Positions 1 through 7,944 of a stretch of 64,000 nucleotides of DNA are shown here, one piece after another. Within the stretch, counting starts at the first letter, position 1. Every line of letters begins with the position of its first letter. Both the position numbers and the translations under genes were made by a program. Source of the DNA: Thermodesulfobacterium sp. (GTDB lineage: Bacteria > Desulfobacterota > Thermodesulfobacteria > Thermodesulfobacteriales > Thermodesulfobacteriaceae); assembly GCA_017656385.1 (NCBI GenBank), contig JACDNX010000004.1:1-64000 (forward strand), written 5' to 3'. Under the pieces are notes generated by a model, which was not told the DNA's origin, did no database searches, and saw nothing but the letters and a program-made list of their open reading frames with translations.

Positions 1-2
1 CT

Positions 3-149
3 TGTGTTACAATTTTAGGTGGAATTATAGGTGGAAAATTTTCTTTGAAGTCAAAGCCTAAAAACTTGAAAAAGCTTTTTGCTTATACAAATTGGATAGC
101 AGCCCTTTTTATGATTTTCAATGCTTTTCATACAAAAGGAATAATATAA
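3..149 (+). CDS. C-terminal end of a membrane protein, possibly TauE/SafE-like permease (partial)
   Basis: An open frame runs in from the window edge and stops at 147-149, giving 48 residues. The residues are glycine-rich (GGIIGG), then basic, then form one hydrophobic helix (WIAALFMIFNAF). That is the usual layout of the last helix pair of sulfite-exporter TauE/SafE (TSUP) proteins. The match is by general pattern only, so the family call is tentative. The start lies outside the window. A decayed insertion sequence begins about 40 bases after the stop. Confidence 0.4.
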   Translation, partial: CVTILGGIIGGKFSLKSKPKNLKKLFAYTNWIAALFMIFNAFHTKGII

Positions 150-188
150 ATTTGGCATAACAAGACGCTTCACCTGACTGTTAAGTGA

Positions 189-209
189 TGTCAATAATTT
201 TGTGTAGGT
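189..209 (+). repeat. Left terminal inverted repeat of the IS256-family element
   Basis: Read inward, this end matches the right end (1092-1113, reverse complement) at most positions with small gaps: TGT, CAATA, TTGTGTA and GGT are shared in order. The exact outer edge is uncertain by a few bases. Confidence 0.65.
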
Positions 210-211
210 CA

Positions 212-1024
212 TTAAGAGTACTTTTTTCTAATCTCTTTTATCACCCTCTTTATTAAATTGGTCGTATAAATTACCCTCTGAATAGATTCAGGATACTTAA
301 CTACCCACCTTTCTTTAAATCCTTTGCCAGTTTTTTCCTATCCTTAACCCTTACTTTGTTTAATGTATTTCTCACTTTGTGAAGCACACAACATTGAAAA
401 TCTGCTTTCGGAAAATATTCCTTTATCTTTTGTTCCAGCCCAGGTATCCCATCTGCTACAAATAAAAGGACTTCATTTATCCCTCTCTCATAAAGCCTTT
501 TTATTAACTCGCCCCAACTCTCTGCCCCTTCTCCTGGATTAACTTCAAAATCAAGAATTTCTCTATACCCTTGTTCGTCTATCCCAAGAACAAAAAGCAC
601 TACTTCTTTTTCCACCGTGTCTCTTCTTACCGATAAATACACCCCATCCAGCATTATAACAGAATATCTTCTTTGTTGAAGGAGAGTATTTTAATTCAAA
701 AATTACCTCAAGGGTTTGTGCTATTGCTCTTGCACTCATACCACGGGCAAACATTCCAAAAATTAATTCGTCAAGACTAATATCCCTTCTTTTGTAAGGT
801 TCAATTAACTTAGTTTTAAAGTTTCCTTCTCTATCTCTTGGGATTTTAAGATCTTCAAGTTTACCCAAGAGTGTATCGAAATTTCTTGTATAAAATCCGT
901 TCTTTATTCCTCCATTTTCTTTTAAAAACACTTCTCTTTCCGCAATCATTATAATTTTCAAGGCTTGTTTTACTACTTTCTTGATTATTTCAGGTAAGTT
1001 TGGTAAAATTTTTGTTAATTCTAT
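212..1024 (-). pseudogene. IS256-family transposase pseudogene
   Basis: Three pieces of an IS256 (mutator) transposase lie in order in two reading frames. The N-terminal part (about 700-1024) includes the family-typical GMSARAIAQTLE and SPST. The DDE core (about 303-660) begins LDGVYLSVRR and contains VADGIPGL, with its first two acidic residues. The C-terminal piece (about 212-300) contains YPESIQRVIYTTN. Compared with family members, roughly 30-40 residues are missing near 660-670 and a longer stretch near 303-315, each with a frame change. The third catalytic acid (Glu) region is lost. No ATG sits after the Shine-Dalgarno sequence; the codon at the expected start is ATA (1022-1024). The gene cannot make an active transposase. 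Confidence 0.8.
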
Positions 1025-1029
1025 TTTTC

Positions 1030-1078
1030 ACCTCCTGGGGGATTGGGATTTTATAAGGGAGCTTGTTCCCCAGGAGGT
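1030..1078 (-). promoter_or_regulatory. Leader hairpin that would hide the transposase ribosome-binding site
   Basis: A perfect 11-bp inverted repeat (ACCTCCTGGGG at 1030-1040, CCCCAGGAGGT at 1068-1078) has a 27-base loop. On the transposase strand the 3' arm is CCCCAGGAGGT, so the Shine-Dalgarno GGAGG is fully inside the stem, five to six bases before the start position. Hiding the ribosome-binding site in this way is a known means by which insertion sequences block translation from read-through transcripts. The pairing is seen in the sequence; the function is inferred. Confidence 0.6.
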
Positions 1079-1091
1079 TACTCCAATTTTT

Positions 1092-1113
1092 ACCTTACAC
1101 AAGATATTGTACA
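1092..1113 (-). repeat. Right terminal inverted repeat of the IS256-family element
   Basis: This is the reverse-complement partner of 189-209 (TGTACAATA, then TTGTGTA, then GGT when read inward). It lies just outside the transposase leader hairpin. Confidence 0.65.
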
Positions 1114-1125
1114 CTACCAAAGCGA

Positions 1126-1932
1126 TTATTTTAAAAATTCTGGATGGTATTTAGAAGTATATTTGATAAGTTCTTGATGAAGTAATCCGTTAGAGGCAAC
1201 TATTGTGTTTAGAAAGGGATTATAAGAGTTACCAAAATAATCGGTAACTAATCCTCCTGCCTCTTTCACCAAAAGCATTCCTGCTGCTGTGTCCCAAGGT
1301 TTTAAATAGGGTTCCCAAAAACCGTCGTATCTCCCACAGGCTACATAAGCAAGATCTAAAGCTGCAGAACCAAATCTTCTAACTCCCTGAGATATTAGGT
1401 TAAACTCCTTAAAAAGAAGAAAACATTTCTCAAATCCTTTTTTTTTGCAATCTCCAGGAAAACTCGTACATAAAAGAGCTTTTTCTATTTTTTCTTTCTC
1501 TGAAACTTTGATAGGTAAACCATTTAAATAAGCTCCTTTATTTTTTACAGCGTAAAAACACTCTTTACTCAAGGGATTATATACTACCCCAAGAACAGGA
1601 CTTTTCTCATCCATAAGCGCTATAGATATGGAAACCCATGGAACCCGATGAATAAAATTTACTGTTCCGTCTAAAGGATCTATTAACCAGTAATATTTCT
1701 CTGTTATTTCTTCGTTTTTAAAGTTTTCCTCACCTATTATGTTAAAATCTGGGGTGAGCCTGCGAATATTTTTTCTCAGAAAATCTTCTATCTCAAAATC
1801 TACATCTGTTACAAGTTCTATCTCTTTTTTTATATAAACCTTAAAATCCTGGTAATAAAAAAACTTTGTTAGTATTTTTCCGGCTATTTTCACTAAAATT
1901 AAAACTTCTCTTAATATTTCTTCCAAATTCAT
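1126..1932 (-). CDS. Inositol monophosphatase family protein (likely DIPP/inositol-1-phosphate phosphatase)
   Basis: A Mg2+-dependent phosphatase of the inositol monophosphatase fold. Metal-binding motifs are intact: Glu68-Glu69 (GEEN), D85-P-L-D88-G-T and the C-terminal PWDTAAG. At 268 residues it has the normal length. It is divergent from, and 109 bp away from, the genes for inositol-1-phosphate cytidylyltransferase/DIPP synthase and inositol-1-phosphate synthase. It may therefore remove the phosphate from phosphorylated di-myo-inositol phosphate, the last step of that pathway. Family membership is certain; the substrate is inferred from context, and fructose-1,6-bisphosphate or inositol-1-phosphate are alternatives. 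Confidence 0.9.
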   Translation of the reverse strand: MNLEEILREVLILVKIAGKILTKFFYYQDFKVYIKKEIELVTDVDFEIEDFLRKNIRRLTPDFNIIGEENFKNEEITEKYYWLIDPLDGTVNFIHRVPWVSISIALMDEKSPVLGVVYNPLSKECFYAVKNKGAYLNGLPIKVSEKEKIEKALLCTSFPGDCKKKGFEKCFLLFKEFNLISQGVRRFGSAALDLAYVACGRYDGFWEPYLKPWDTAAGMLLVKEAGGLVTDYFGNSYNPFLNTIVASNGLLHQELIKYTSKYHPEFLK

Positions 1933-1990
1933 AGGATATTGACTTTATTTTTTTAATGCTTAATTTATATAACTAACTTACATAAATTCA

Positions 1991-2010
1991 ACCCTTAATT
2001 CATTAAGGGT
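1991..2010. promoter_or_regulatory. Perfect palindrome upstream of the DIP genes
   Basis: ACCCTTAAT, a 2-base spacer (TC) and ATTAAGGGT form a perfect inverted repeat with 9-base arms. It lies 31 bases before the GTG start of the IPCT/DIPPS gene and 58 bases before the divergent phosphatase gene. It has no T-run, so it is not a good terminator and is more likely an operator or a 5'-leader stem. Confidence 0.45.
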
Positions 2011-2041
2011 TTCTAAAAATTTAATTTTTAAAGGAGGTGAA

Positions 2042-3346
2042 GTGCAAGCTGTAATTCTTGCAGCTGGACTGGGAAAAAGAATTAAAAATTTCAGTAAAGA
2101 TAAACCTAAAGGACTTTTAAAAATTGCTGGCAAAGAAATAATTTACAGAAATTTAAAAATACTTAAGAATTGCGGAATTGAAGAATTCATAATAATAACC
2201 AATCCTAAGTTCAAACAGGCTTACGAAAACTTTTTAAGTCAAAATAAATTTAAATATAAATTAATTTTAAACCATTTCCCAGAAAAAGGTAACGGTTATT
2301 CCCTCTATCTTGCTAAGGATTTTGTTTCAGAAAAATTTGTTCTTTTAATGAGTGACCATCTTTATGAAGAAGGCTTTATAAAAAATGCCCTTAACAAAGA
2401 AGGCTTAATTATTGATAAAAAGGGATTTTACATAAACCAGGAGGAAGCTGTTAAAGTAAAAGTTGAAAATCAAAAGGTAAAAGATATTGGAAAAAATTTA
2501 AATTCATACTATGGATTTGATACAGGATTTTTTATTTTAAATTCTGAGATTTTTAAAATTGCAGAAAAATTGGTAAAAGAAAAAGAAGTTGTAGAACTTA
2601 GTGAAATAGTGAAAGAAGCCAAAATAAAGGTATCTGAAGTGAGTGGTTATTTCTGGTTAGACATAGATACTCCGAAGGATGTAAAGCTGGCTAAAAAATA
2701 CTTGATTAAGCGTTCTATAAAAAAAGAAGGGGATGGCTGGGTTTCTAAATTAATTAACAGAAAAGTTTCTACAAAACTCAGTGAATACCTTGTAGATTAC
2801 TTGACACCCAATCAGATTACTCTCTTAAACTTTCTAATAGGTATTTTTTCTGTAATTACGGTATGGATAAGTATTCCTCTTGCAGGTGTATTATATCAAA
2901 TAAGTTCTATTATTGATGGAGTAGATGGAGAAATAGCAAGGGCTTCTATGCAAACAAGTAAACTGGGAGGTTACATAGATTCTGTGCTGGATAGATTCAT
3001 AGATTTTTTATTTCTCCTTGCTTTAGCTTGTGTAATTAATCCAGCTTCTACTTTTTGGGTAATCATAGCTTTTGCTATGTTTGGATCTGTAATGGTAAGT
3101 TACTCAACTGAAAGATATAAAGCGTCTTTTTTTGAAGATATTTATCAGGTAATTCCACAAATGAAATATCTGCCGGGGAAAAGAGATGAAAGAATATTTA
3201 TAATTATGATTTTTTGCCTTATAAATAAAATTTTAGAATTGTTTATTTTTCTTGCAATTTTAACAAATCTTAGGGTGTTATTAACTTTACTATTAGCTTG
3301 GAGAAAAAACTCTGCTAAGAAAGGAGGTGAGAAGACCTATGGTTAA
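2042..3346 (+). CDS. Bifunctional inositol-1-phosphate cytidylyltransferase / DIPP synthase
   Basis: A two-domain enzyme of di-myo-inositol phosphate (DIP) synthesis. The N-terminal half (about 1-235) is a nucleotidyltransferase with LAAGLGKRIKNFSKDKPKGLL, making CDP-inositol from CTP and inositol-1-phosphate. The C-terminal half (about 240-430) is a membrane CDP-alcohol phosphatidyltransferase. Its signature DGVDGEIARA...GGYID...DR carries the catalytic aspartates, and several hydrophobic helices follow. It joins CDP-inositol to inositol-1-phosphate. The start is GTG at 2042, preceded by AAGGAGGTGA. The 434-residue length fits the known fusion. The end overlaps the next gene by 8 bp, so translation is probably coupled. 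Confidence 0.9.
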   Translation: MQAVILAAGLGKRIKNFSKDKPKGLLKIAGKEIIYRNLKILKNCGIEEFIIITNPKFKQAYENFLSQNKFKYKLILNHFPEKGNGYSLYLAKDFVSEKFVLLMSDHLYEEGFIKNALNKEGLIIDKKGFYINQEEAVKVKVENQKVKDIGKNLNSYYGFDTGFFILNSEIFKIAEKLVKEKEVVELSEIVKEAKIKVSEVSGYFWLDIDTPKDVKLAKKYLIKRSIKKEGDGWVSKLINRKVSTKLSEYLVDYLTPNQITLLNFLIGIFSVITVWISIPLAGVLYQISSIIDGVDGEIARASMQTSKLGGYIDSVLDRFIDFLFLLALACVINPASTFWVIIAFAMFGSVMVSYSTERYKASFFEDIYQVIPQMKYLPGKRDERIFIIMIFCLINKILELFIFLAILTNLRVLLTLLLAWRKNSAKKGGEKTYG

Positions 3347-4478
3347 AGTAGTTATTTTAGGACAGGGATATGTGGCAAGTATTTTTGCAATCGGTCTTGA
3401 AAGAATAAAAAATGGAGAAATTAAACCTTATGGAATTCCTCTCAAAAATGAATTGCCTATAAAATTTGAAGAAATTAAAATAGTAGGTAGTTATGATGTG
3501 GATAAAAGTAAAATTGAGAAGTCCATTTTTGAAGTAGCAAAAAATTATTGGCCAGGCAAAATTCCAGAAACATTAAAGGATATAAAAATCAAAAAAGGAG
3601 TTCATTTAAAAAGTTTAAGAAATCTTCCTATAGAAGCTGAAGGATTGGAAGATGGTCTTTCTCTTAAAGAAGCTGTAGAAAGATTGGTTGAAGAGTGGAA
3701 ATCTCTTAAGCCTGATGTAATAGTAAATGTTTGCACCACAGAATCTTTTGTTCCTTTTGGAAGTAAAGATAAGCTAATTGAGACTATAGAAAAAGACAAG
3801 AGAGAGGAAATAACTGCTACTCAAGTATATGCCTATGCTGCAGCTCTTTATGCTAAGGAGGTAGGAGGTGCAACTTTTGTAAATGCTATACCTACCCTTA
3901 TTGCAAATGACCCGGCTTTTGTAGAATTAGCCAAAGAAAGCAATTTAGTAATATTCGGAGATGATGGAGCTACAGGAGCTACTCCTTTAACAGCTGATAT
4001 TTTATCTCATCTTGCTCAAAGAAATAGATATGTAAAAAGCATAGCTCAATTTAATATAGGAGGAAACACGGATTTTCTTGCTTTAACAGATGATGAACGA
4101 AACAAAAGCAAGGAATTCACCAAGTCAAGCATTGTAAAAGATATTTTAGGATATGAAACTCCTCATTTTATAAAACCCACCGGTTTTCTTGAACCCTTAG
4201 GTGATAAAAAGTTTATTTCTATGCATATTGAGTATATAAGTTTTAACGAAGCAGTAGATGAACTTGTTATAAATGGAAGAATTAATGATAGCCCTGCTTT
4301 AGCTGGGCTTATAGTTGACCTTGTTAGATTAGGTAAAATGGCTATACAAAGAAAAGAATTTGGCACACTCTATCCTGTGAATGCTTTTTACATGAAAAAT
4401 CCCGGTCCAAAAGAAATGTGTAATCTTCCAAGAATATTAGCTTTTGAAAAGCTAAAACAGTGGATAGGGAATTTGTAA
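3339..4478 (+). CDS. myo-Inositol-1-phosphate synthase
   Basis: An NAD-dependent enzyme that turns glucose-6-phosphate into inositol-1-phosphate, the precursor for the preceding gene. The N-terminal dinucleotide-binding loop is GQGYVAS. Typical family segments include VNVCTTES, NAIPTLIAND and DGATGATPLTADI. I chose ATG 3339, 11 bases after AAGGAGG. An in-frame GTG at 3327 overlaps the Shine-Dalgarno sequence itself and is unlikely. The protein is about 379 residues, matching the archaeal/bacterial branch. It overlaps the end of IPCT/DIPPS by 8 bp. Confidence 0.92.
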   Translation: MVKVVILGQGYVASIFAIGLERIKNGEIKPYGIPLKNELPIKFEEIKIVGSYDVDKSKIEKSIFEVAKNYWPGKIPETLKDIKIKKGVHLKSLRNLPIEAEGLEDGLSLKEAVERLVEEWKSLKPDVIVNVCTTESFVPFGSKDKLIETIEKDKREEITATQVYAYAAALYAKEVGGATFVNAIPTLIANDPAFVELAKESNLVIFGDDGATGATPLTADILSHLAQRNRYVKSIAQFNIGGNTDFLALTDDERNKSKEFTKSSIVKDILGYETPHFIKPTGFLEPLGDKKFISMHIEYISFNEAVDELVINGRINDSPALAGLIVDLVRLGKMAIQRKEFGTLYPVNAFYMKNPGPKEMCNLPRILAFEKLKQWIGNL

Positions 4479-4508
4479 AATGAAATAAAAACTGGTAAAA
4501 TAGTAAAT

Positions 4509-4880
4509 ATGAGTGAAAAGAAGTATGGAGAAATTGCTATAGAAGAGGCCCAACTTGAAGCGTGGGATAATCCCTATCCTGATAGGGATTATCTGATAGA
4601 AATTACTTTTCCGGAATTTACCTGCCTTTGCCCCAGATCTGGATATCCAGATTTTGCAGTAATAAAAATTTCTTATATTCCTAAAGAAAAAATCGTAGAG
4701 CTTAAGTCTTTAAAACTCTGGTTAAATAAATTTAGAAACCGATACATTTCTCATGAAGCAGCAACCAATGAAATTTTTGATGCTCTGTGGAGTCTCCTTA
4801 AGCCTAAAAAACTTAAAGTAGTAGCAGATTTTCATCCCAGAGGGAATGTTCATACGGTAGTTACTGTAGAAAAACCTTAA
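4509..4880 (+). CDS. queF: NADPH-dependent 7-cyano-7-deazaguanine reductase QueF
   Basis: Reduces preQ0 to preQ1 in queuosine synthesis. The 123-residue protein is the short unimodular (YkvM-like) form. It shows the catalytic cysteine segment [12 protein letters not shown], the substrate-binding ELKSLKLW and SHEAATNEI with the conserved glutamate. It lies 30 bp after the inositol-phosphate synthase gene on the same strand and may be read from the same transcript. Its stop is only 2 bp from the end of the convergent lipoprotein gene. Confidence 0.95.
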   Translation: MSEKKYGEIAIEEAQLEAWDNPYPDRDYLIEITFPEFTCLCPRSGYPDFAVIKISYIPKEKIVELKSLKLWLNKFRNRYISHEAATNEIFDALWSLLKPKKLKVVADFHPRGNVHTVVTVEKP

Positions 4881-4882
4881 TT

Positions 4883-6550
4883 TTAAAATATGCTGAGATA
4901 AAGTTCACTTTCTGCAGCTCCAGGATACTTACCTTTTACCAGAGTATAATAAATCCCGTTTTCAAATACTCCTAATCCTGTAATAAATCCTGTTTGAGAA
5001 GCCCATAAATTTCTAAAAAAGTAAGTCCCTTCAAAACCGAGAACAAATATTTGAGAAGTAGCACTATTTAAAGGTATGTATTTTAAATCCCTTTTAACTT
5101 TTTCCAAAGGAGATTCAGAGGAAACAAAAAGAACTTCTAATTTTCCGTCTTTGTTTATATCAGCTGGAACTGGTTTTATAAAAGGATAAACAATTTTTTT
5201 AACCACTTCTTGTCCTTTTTTCCCTTTAACAAGTTTTACTTCATAAAAATGTTTGGCAACAGGGTAAGGAGACACCCAGACTTCTTTAGAATCTTTATAA
5301 ACTGCCAGTCTTCCATCTGAGAGATAGTTAAGGATTTCAGGATTACCATCTCCATCTAAATCTACAAAAGCACTTCCAATGTTTTTATAATCTGGAGGAA
5401 CTTTTACTTGTGCTGCATATATTAATTGATTGTTTTCTCTTTTTAAAATATACACTTCATCTCCAAAAAAGTTTTCTGGATCAAAAATTTGTCCTATTAA
5501 AGTATCCCTTATTCCCCGTGCAGTATAATCTACAAAATTTAAAATAAGATTAACATTTGTAATAATAGGAATTAATTGCTGATTAGTATATCTCAAAATT
5601 TCACTTCTCATTACTCCTGCATTTTCATCAAAGATATTTAAAGCTATCCAAGAAGATGGTCCTATAGAAAAATTTACTATTTTCCCAGCTTTTGGAGTAT
5701 AGTGAACTAAAAGTCCACCTTTTATTTTTACTATAAAAAAACCTTGTGAATTAAAATAAATCATTTCAGGAACATTATCATTATCTATATCTGTAAATTC
5801 TGCCTGGATAACATCTCCTTTCATTTTACCTAAAATAGTAGGAGGATTAACAGAAAAAATCCCTGTTGCAGAGGGTTTATAAACCTTAGTTGTAGCTATT
5901 GAAGGTGTAATATGTTTTTTATAGCTCAAACTTCCATAATATCTTATTAAATCTAATTTGTAGTCAAAAACTTTTATTGTATTTTCTTCCAAAACAAAAA
6001 CCAAATCATACTGCTGGGAAACCACATACTGAGGAGTGAGATCTTTAAACTTTATATTGGGATCAAAAACCACTGTGGACTCAGGTAAATCATTTTTAAG
6101 TATCAAGAAAAGGTTTTCATCAAAAGTTTGCGTCTCAGAGATTATAAAAATTTTTAAATCTGTAAACCTTTCCACCGGGGTAGGCACGGGAAAAGCCTCT
6201 TTCTGAAAAACAACTCTTCCTGTAGCAAAGTTTTCTTCAACATCGGTTATTTCAATTTTTCCTATTATCTCTTTTAAAAAACCCAAGGTTTTCCCAGTTT
6301 CTGGATGAACAATTTTTTTCCCCCTCTTATAAACAGTAAAAATATCCTTGGGTTTAACCCCTTGAGCCCTTCCTTTGTCTATAATTATTTTGCTATCTTC
6401 TATACCGATAATTAGTGCAGATAGCGGAGTAAAATCTTTTTTGATTTCTTCGTAGGTTTGAGGAGAAATTAAAGAAAAAGAAGGTTTTGTGCAGCTTAAA
6501 ACAAAAATTAATCCCAATAAAAAAAAGAAAAACTTTTTTCTGATTTCCAT
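4883..6550 (-). CDS. Lipoprotein with FlgT-like N-terminal part and FG-GAP/VCBS-type repeats
   Basis: This 555-residue protein begins with a lipoprotein signal peptide (basic start, hydrophobic run, lipobox VLSC with Cys20), so it is probably exported and membrane-anchored. Residues about 45-115 look like a domain found at the end of FlgT-like proteins (DKGRAQGVKPKDIFTVYKRG). The rest carries FG-GAP/VCBS-like calcium-loop repeats such as DIDNDNVPEMIYF, DLDGDGNPEILNY and DINKDGKLEVLFV, which suggest a beta-propeller. The exact role is unknown. It is the last gene of the run that starts with the aldolase gene at 13.6 kb. Confidence 0.7.
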   Translation of the reverse strand: MEIRKKFFFFLLGLIFVLSCTKPSFSLISPQTYEEIKKDFTPLSALIIGIEDSKIIIDKGRAQGVKPKDIFTVYKRGKKIVHPETGKTLGFLKEIIGKIEITDVEENFATGRVVFQKEAFPVPTPVERFTDLKIFIISETQTFDENLFLILKNDLPESTVVFDPNIKFKDLTPQYVVSQQYDLVFVLEENTIKVFDYKLDLIRYYGSLSYKKHITPSIATTKVYKPSATGIFSVNPPTILGKMKGDVIQAEFTDIDNDNVPEMIYFNSQGFFIVKIKGGLLVHYTPKAGKIVNFSIGPSSWIALNIFDENAGVMRSEILRYTNQQLIPIITNVNLILNFVDYTARGIRDTLIGQIFDPENFFGDEVYILKRENNQLIYAAQVKVPPDYKNIGSAFVDLDGDGNPEILNYLSDGRLAVYKDSKEVWVSPYPVAKHFYEVKLVKGKKGQEVVKKIVYPFIKPVPADINKDGKLEVLFVSSESPLEKVKRDLKYIPLNSATSQIFVLGFEGTYFFRNLWASQTGFITGLGVFENGIYYTLVKGKYPGAAESELYLSIF

Positions 6551-6591
6551 AAATATTTTATCCTCCCTTCTTTACCATCTTTTTACAAAGA

Positions 6592-7938
6592 TTAATCATT
6601 TTTTAAAGAGCTCTGACCTGTGGATTCCAGCACAGATAGCCAGAATCTGCTGTGCAGGTTTATTTGCTTTCTCCTTTTTATAGCTTCTTTTATAGGGACA
6701 TGAACAAACTGATCGTTAAGGTAGCTTATCATTATTCCTGTCTTTCCAGCCATAGCAGCATGAACTGCATATTGTCCTAAAAATCCACAATAAATTCTAT
6801 CTTCCATATTGGCAGGAACACTTCTTATAATATAACTTGGATCAATGTATCTTATCACTACATTTGTATTTTTTTCTTTAAAGTATTTTTCAATTTTTTC
6901 TTTTAAAAATTTTCCTATATCACCCAATTTAATGTTTCCTGATGCATCGTATTCTGGAGGATCTTTTTGCACGTATTTTTGTCCTGCACCTTCTGCAACT
7001 ACAATTACTGCATGCTTCCTTTTTTGCAGCCTTCTTTCTAATTCTGCAAGAAGTCCTTTTTCTCCATCCAAATCAAAATCCATCTCCGGGATTAAACAAA
7101 AATTTACTTCCTTTGTGGCAAGAGTTGCAGCAGCAGCAATAAATCCTGAGTGTCTACCCATTAATTTAACTAATCCTATTCCATTAGGAACTGCTATAGC
7201 TTCTGTATGGGCACATCTTATGGCATTGCAGGCAAGCTCAACAGCTGTGTCAAACCCGAAAGTTTTTGAAACAAGCCAGATATCATTATCTATGGTTTTA
7301 GGAACGGCAATCACAGCAATTTTTAGTTTTCTTTTTGTTATCTCTTCTTTTATTTTGTATGCAGCTCTAAAGGTTCCATCTCCTCCAATCATAAAAAGTA
7401 TTTGAATATTCATTCTCTCAAGGGTATCCACTATTTCTTCAATAGATTGATGCCCTCGCGAAGTTCCAAGAAATGTACCCCCCATAGTGTGAATATCTTT
7501 TACAATCTCAGGTGTTAATTCCACTATTTCATGTTTATATTTAGGTATAAAACCCTGTAATCCATACTTAAATCCGATTATTTTGGTTACTCCATAAGAA
7601 TAGTAGAGGGTCATTACTATGGAACGAATTACATCGTTAATACCGGGACAGAGACCTCCACAGGTCACAATTCCTACTTTAACCTTAGAGGGGTCAAAGT
7701 ATATATATGGTCTCGGTCCAGCAAGCTCTAAAGAAGGAATTTCTTTATTTTGAGAAAATTGTTCTTTCAAATAATTATAATTAACTCTTAAAATAATCTT
7801 TGCTTCATCTTTAACGAAACACTGCGGTTCAAGTTTTAATGGTGAAGGAATTTTACAGGGGCCTAATTTTTCAATTGCTGTATCTATGTCTTCTATAATC
7901 TCTTCTGTAAATTCTAAATAATTGCAAAAATCTTTCAT
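6592..7938 (-). CDS. 6-Phosphofructokinase family enzyme (probably ATP-dependent)
   Basis: Phosphorylates fructose-6-phosphate in glycolysis. The 448-residue protein has an N-terminal extension of about 85 residues before the core (VGIVTCGGLCPGIND). It belongs to the long PFK group that also contains plant and trypanosome enzymes. Donor-site residues are GGDGT (glycine, ATP-type) together with PKTIDND (lysine in place of the glycine of classical bacterial ATP enzymes). This pairing is known in ATP-using plant and trypanosome members. The substrate motif MGRHSGFIA is intact. It follows hisD by 6 bp and shares the run with an aldolase gene. Confidence 0.88.
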   Translation of the reverse strand: MKDFCNYLEFTEEIIEDIDTAIEKLGPCKIPSPLKLEPQCFVKDEAKIILRVNYNYLKEQFSQNKEIPSLELAGPRPYIYFDPSKVKVGIVTCGGLCPGINDVIRSIVMTLYYSYGVTKIIGFKYGLQGFIPKYKHEIVELTPEIVKDIHTMGGTFLGTSRGHQSIEEIVDTLERMNIQILFMIGGDGTFRAAYKIKEEITKRKLKIAVIAVPKTIDNDIWLVSKTFGFDTAVELACNAIRCAHTEAIAVPNGIGLVKLMGRHSGFIAAAATLATKEVNFCLIPEMDFDLDGEKGLLAELERRLQKRKHAVIVVAEGAGQKYVQKDPPEYDASGNIKLGDIGKFLKEKIEKYFKEKNTNVVIRYIDPSYIIRSVPANMEDRIYCGFLGQYAVHAAMAGKTGIMISYLNDQFVHVPIKEAIKRRKQINLHSRFWLSVLESTGQSSLKND

Positions 7939-7944
7939 TAAAAA

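Larger units (their letters stand above)
187..1117 (-). mobile_element. Decayed IS256-family insertion sequence with both terminal repeats
   Basis: The element is bounded by imperfect terminal inverted repeats, about 189-209 and 1092-1113. Both contain the core TTGTGTA followed by GGT and preceded by TGT(A)CAATA. It encloses a broken IS256 (mutator-type) transposase. At about 930 bp it is clearly shorter than the roughly 1.3-1.4 kb usual for the family, because coding sequence has been lost at two places. No target-site duplication is obvious at the edges. The right end lies 8 bp from the stop codon of the inositol monophosphatase gene. Confidence 0.75.

Noticed and set aside
150-186. Target-site duplication flanking the IS element
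   Set aside because: No matching 8-9 bp direct repeat could be found at the two edges.
1939-1973. TTGACT and TATAAC as a promoter for the DIP genes
   Set aside because: The spacing (23 bases) is too long for a standard promoter.
6845-7405. Plus-strand open frame of 186 codons
   Set aside because: It lies wholly antisense to the phosphofructokinase gene, is rich in Ser/Phe/Ile as expected of a shadow frame, and has no family resemblance.
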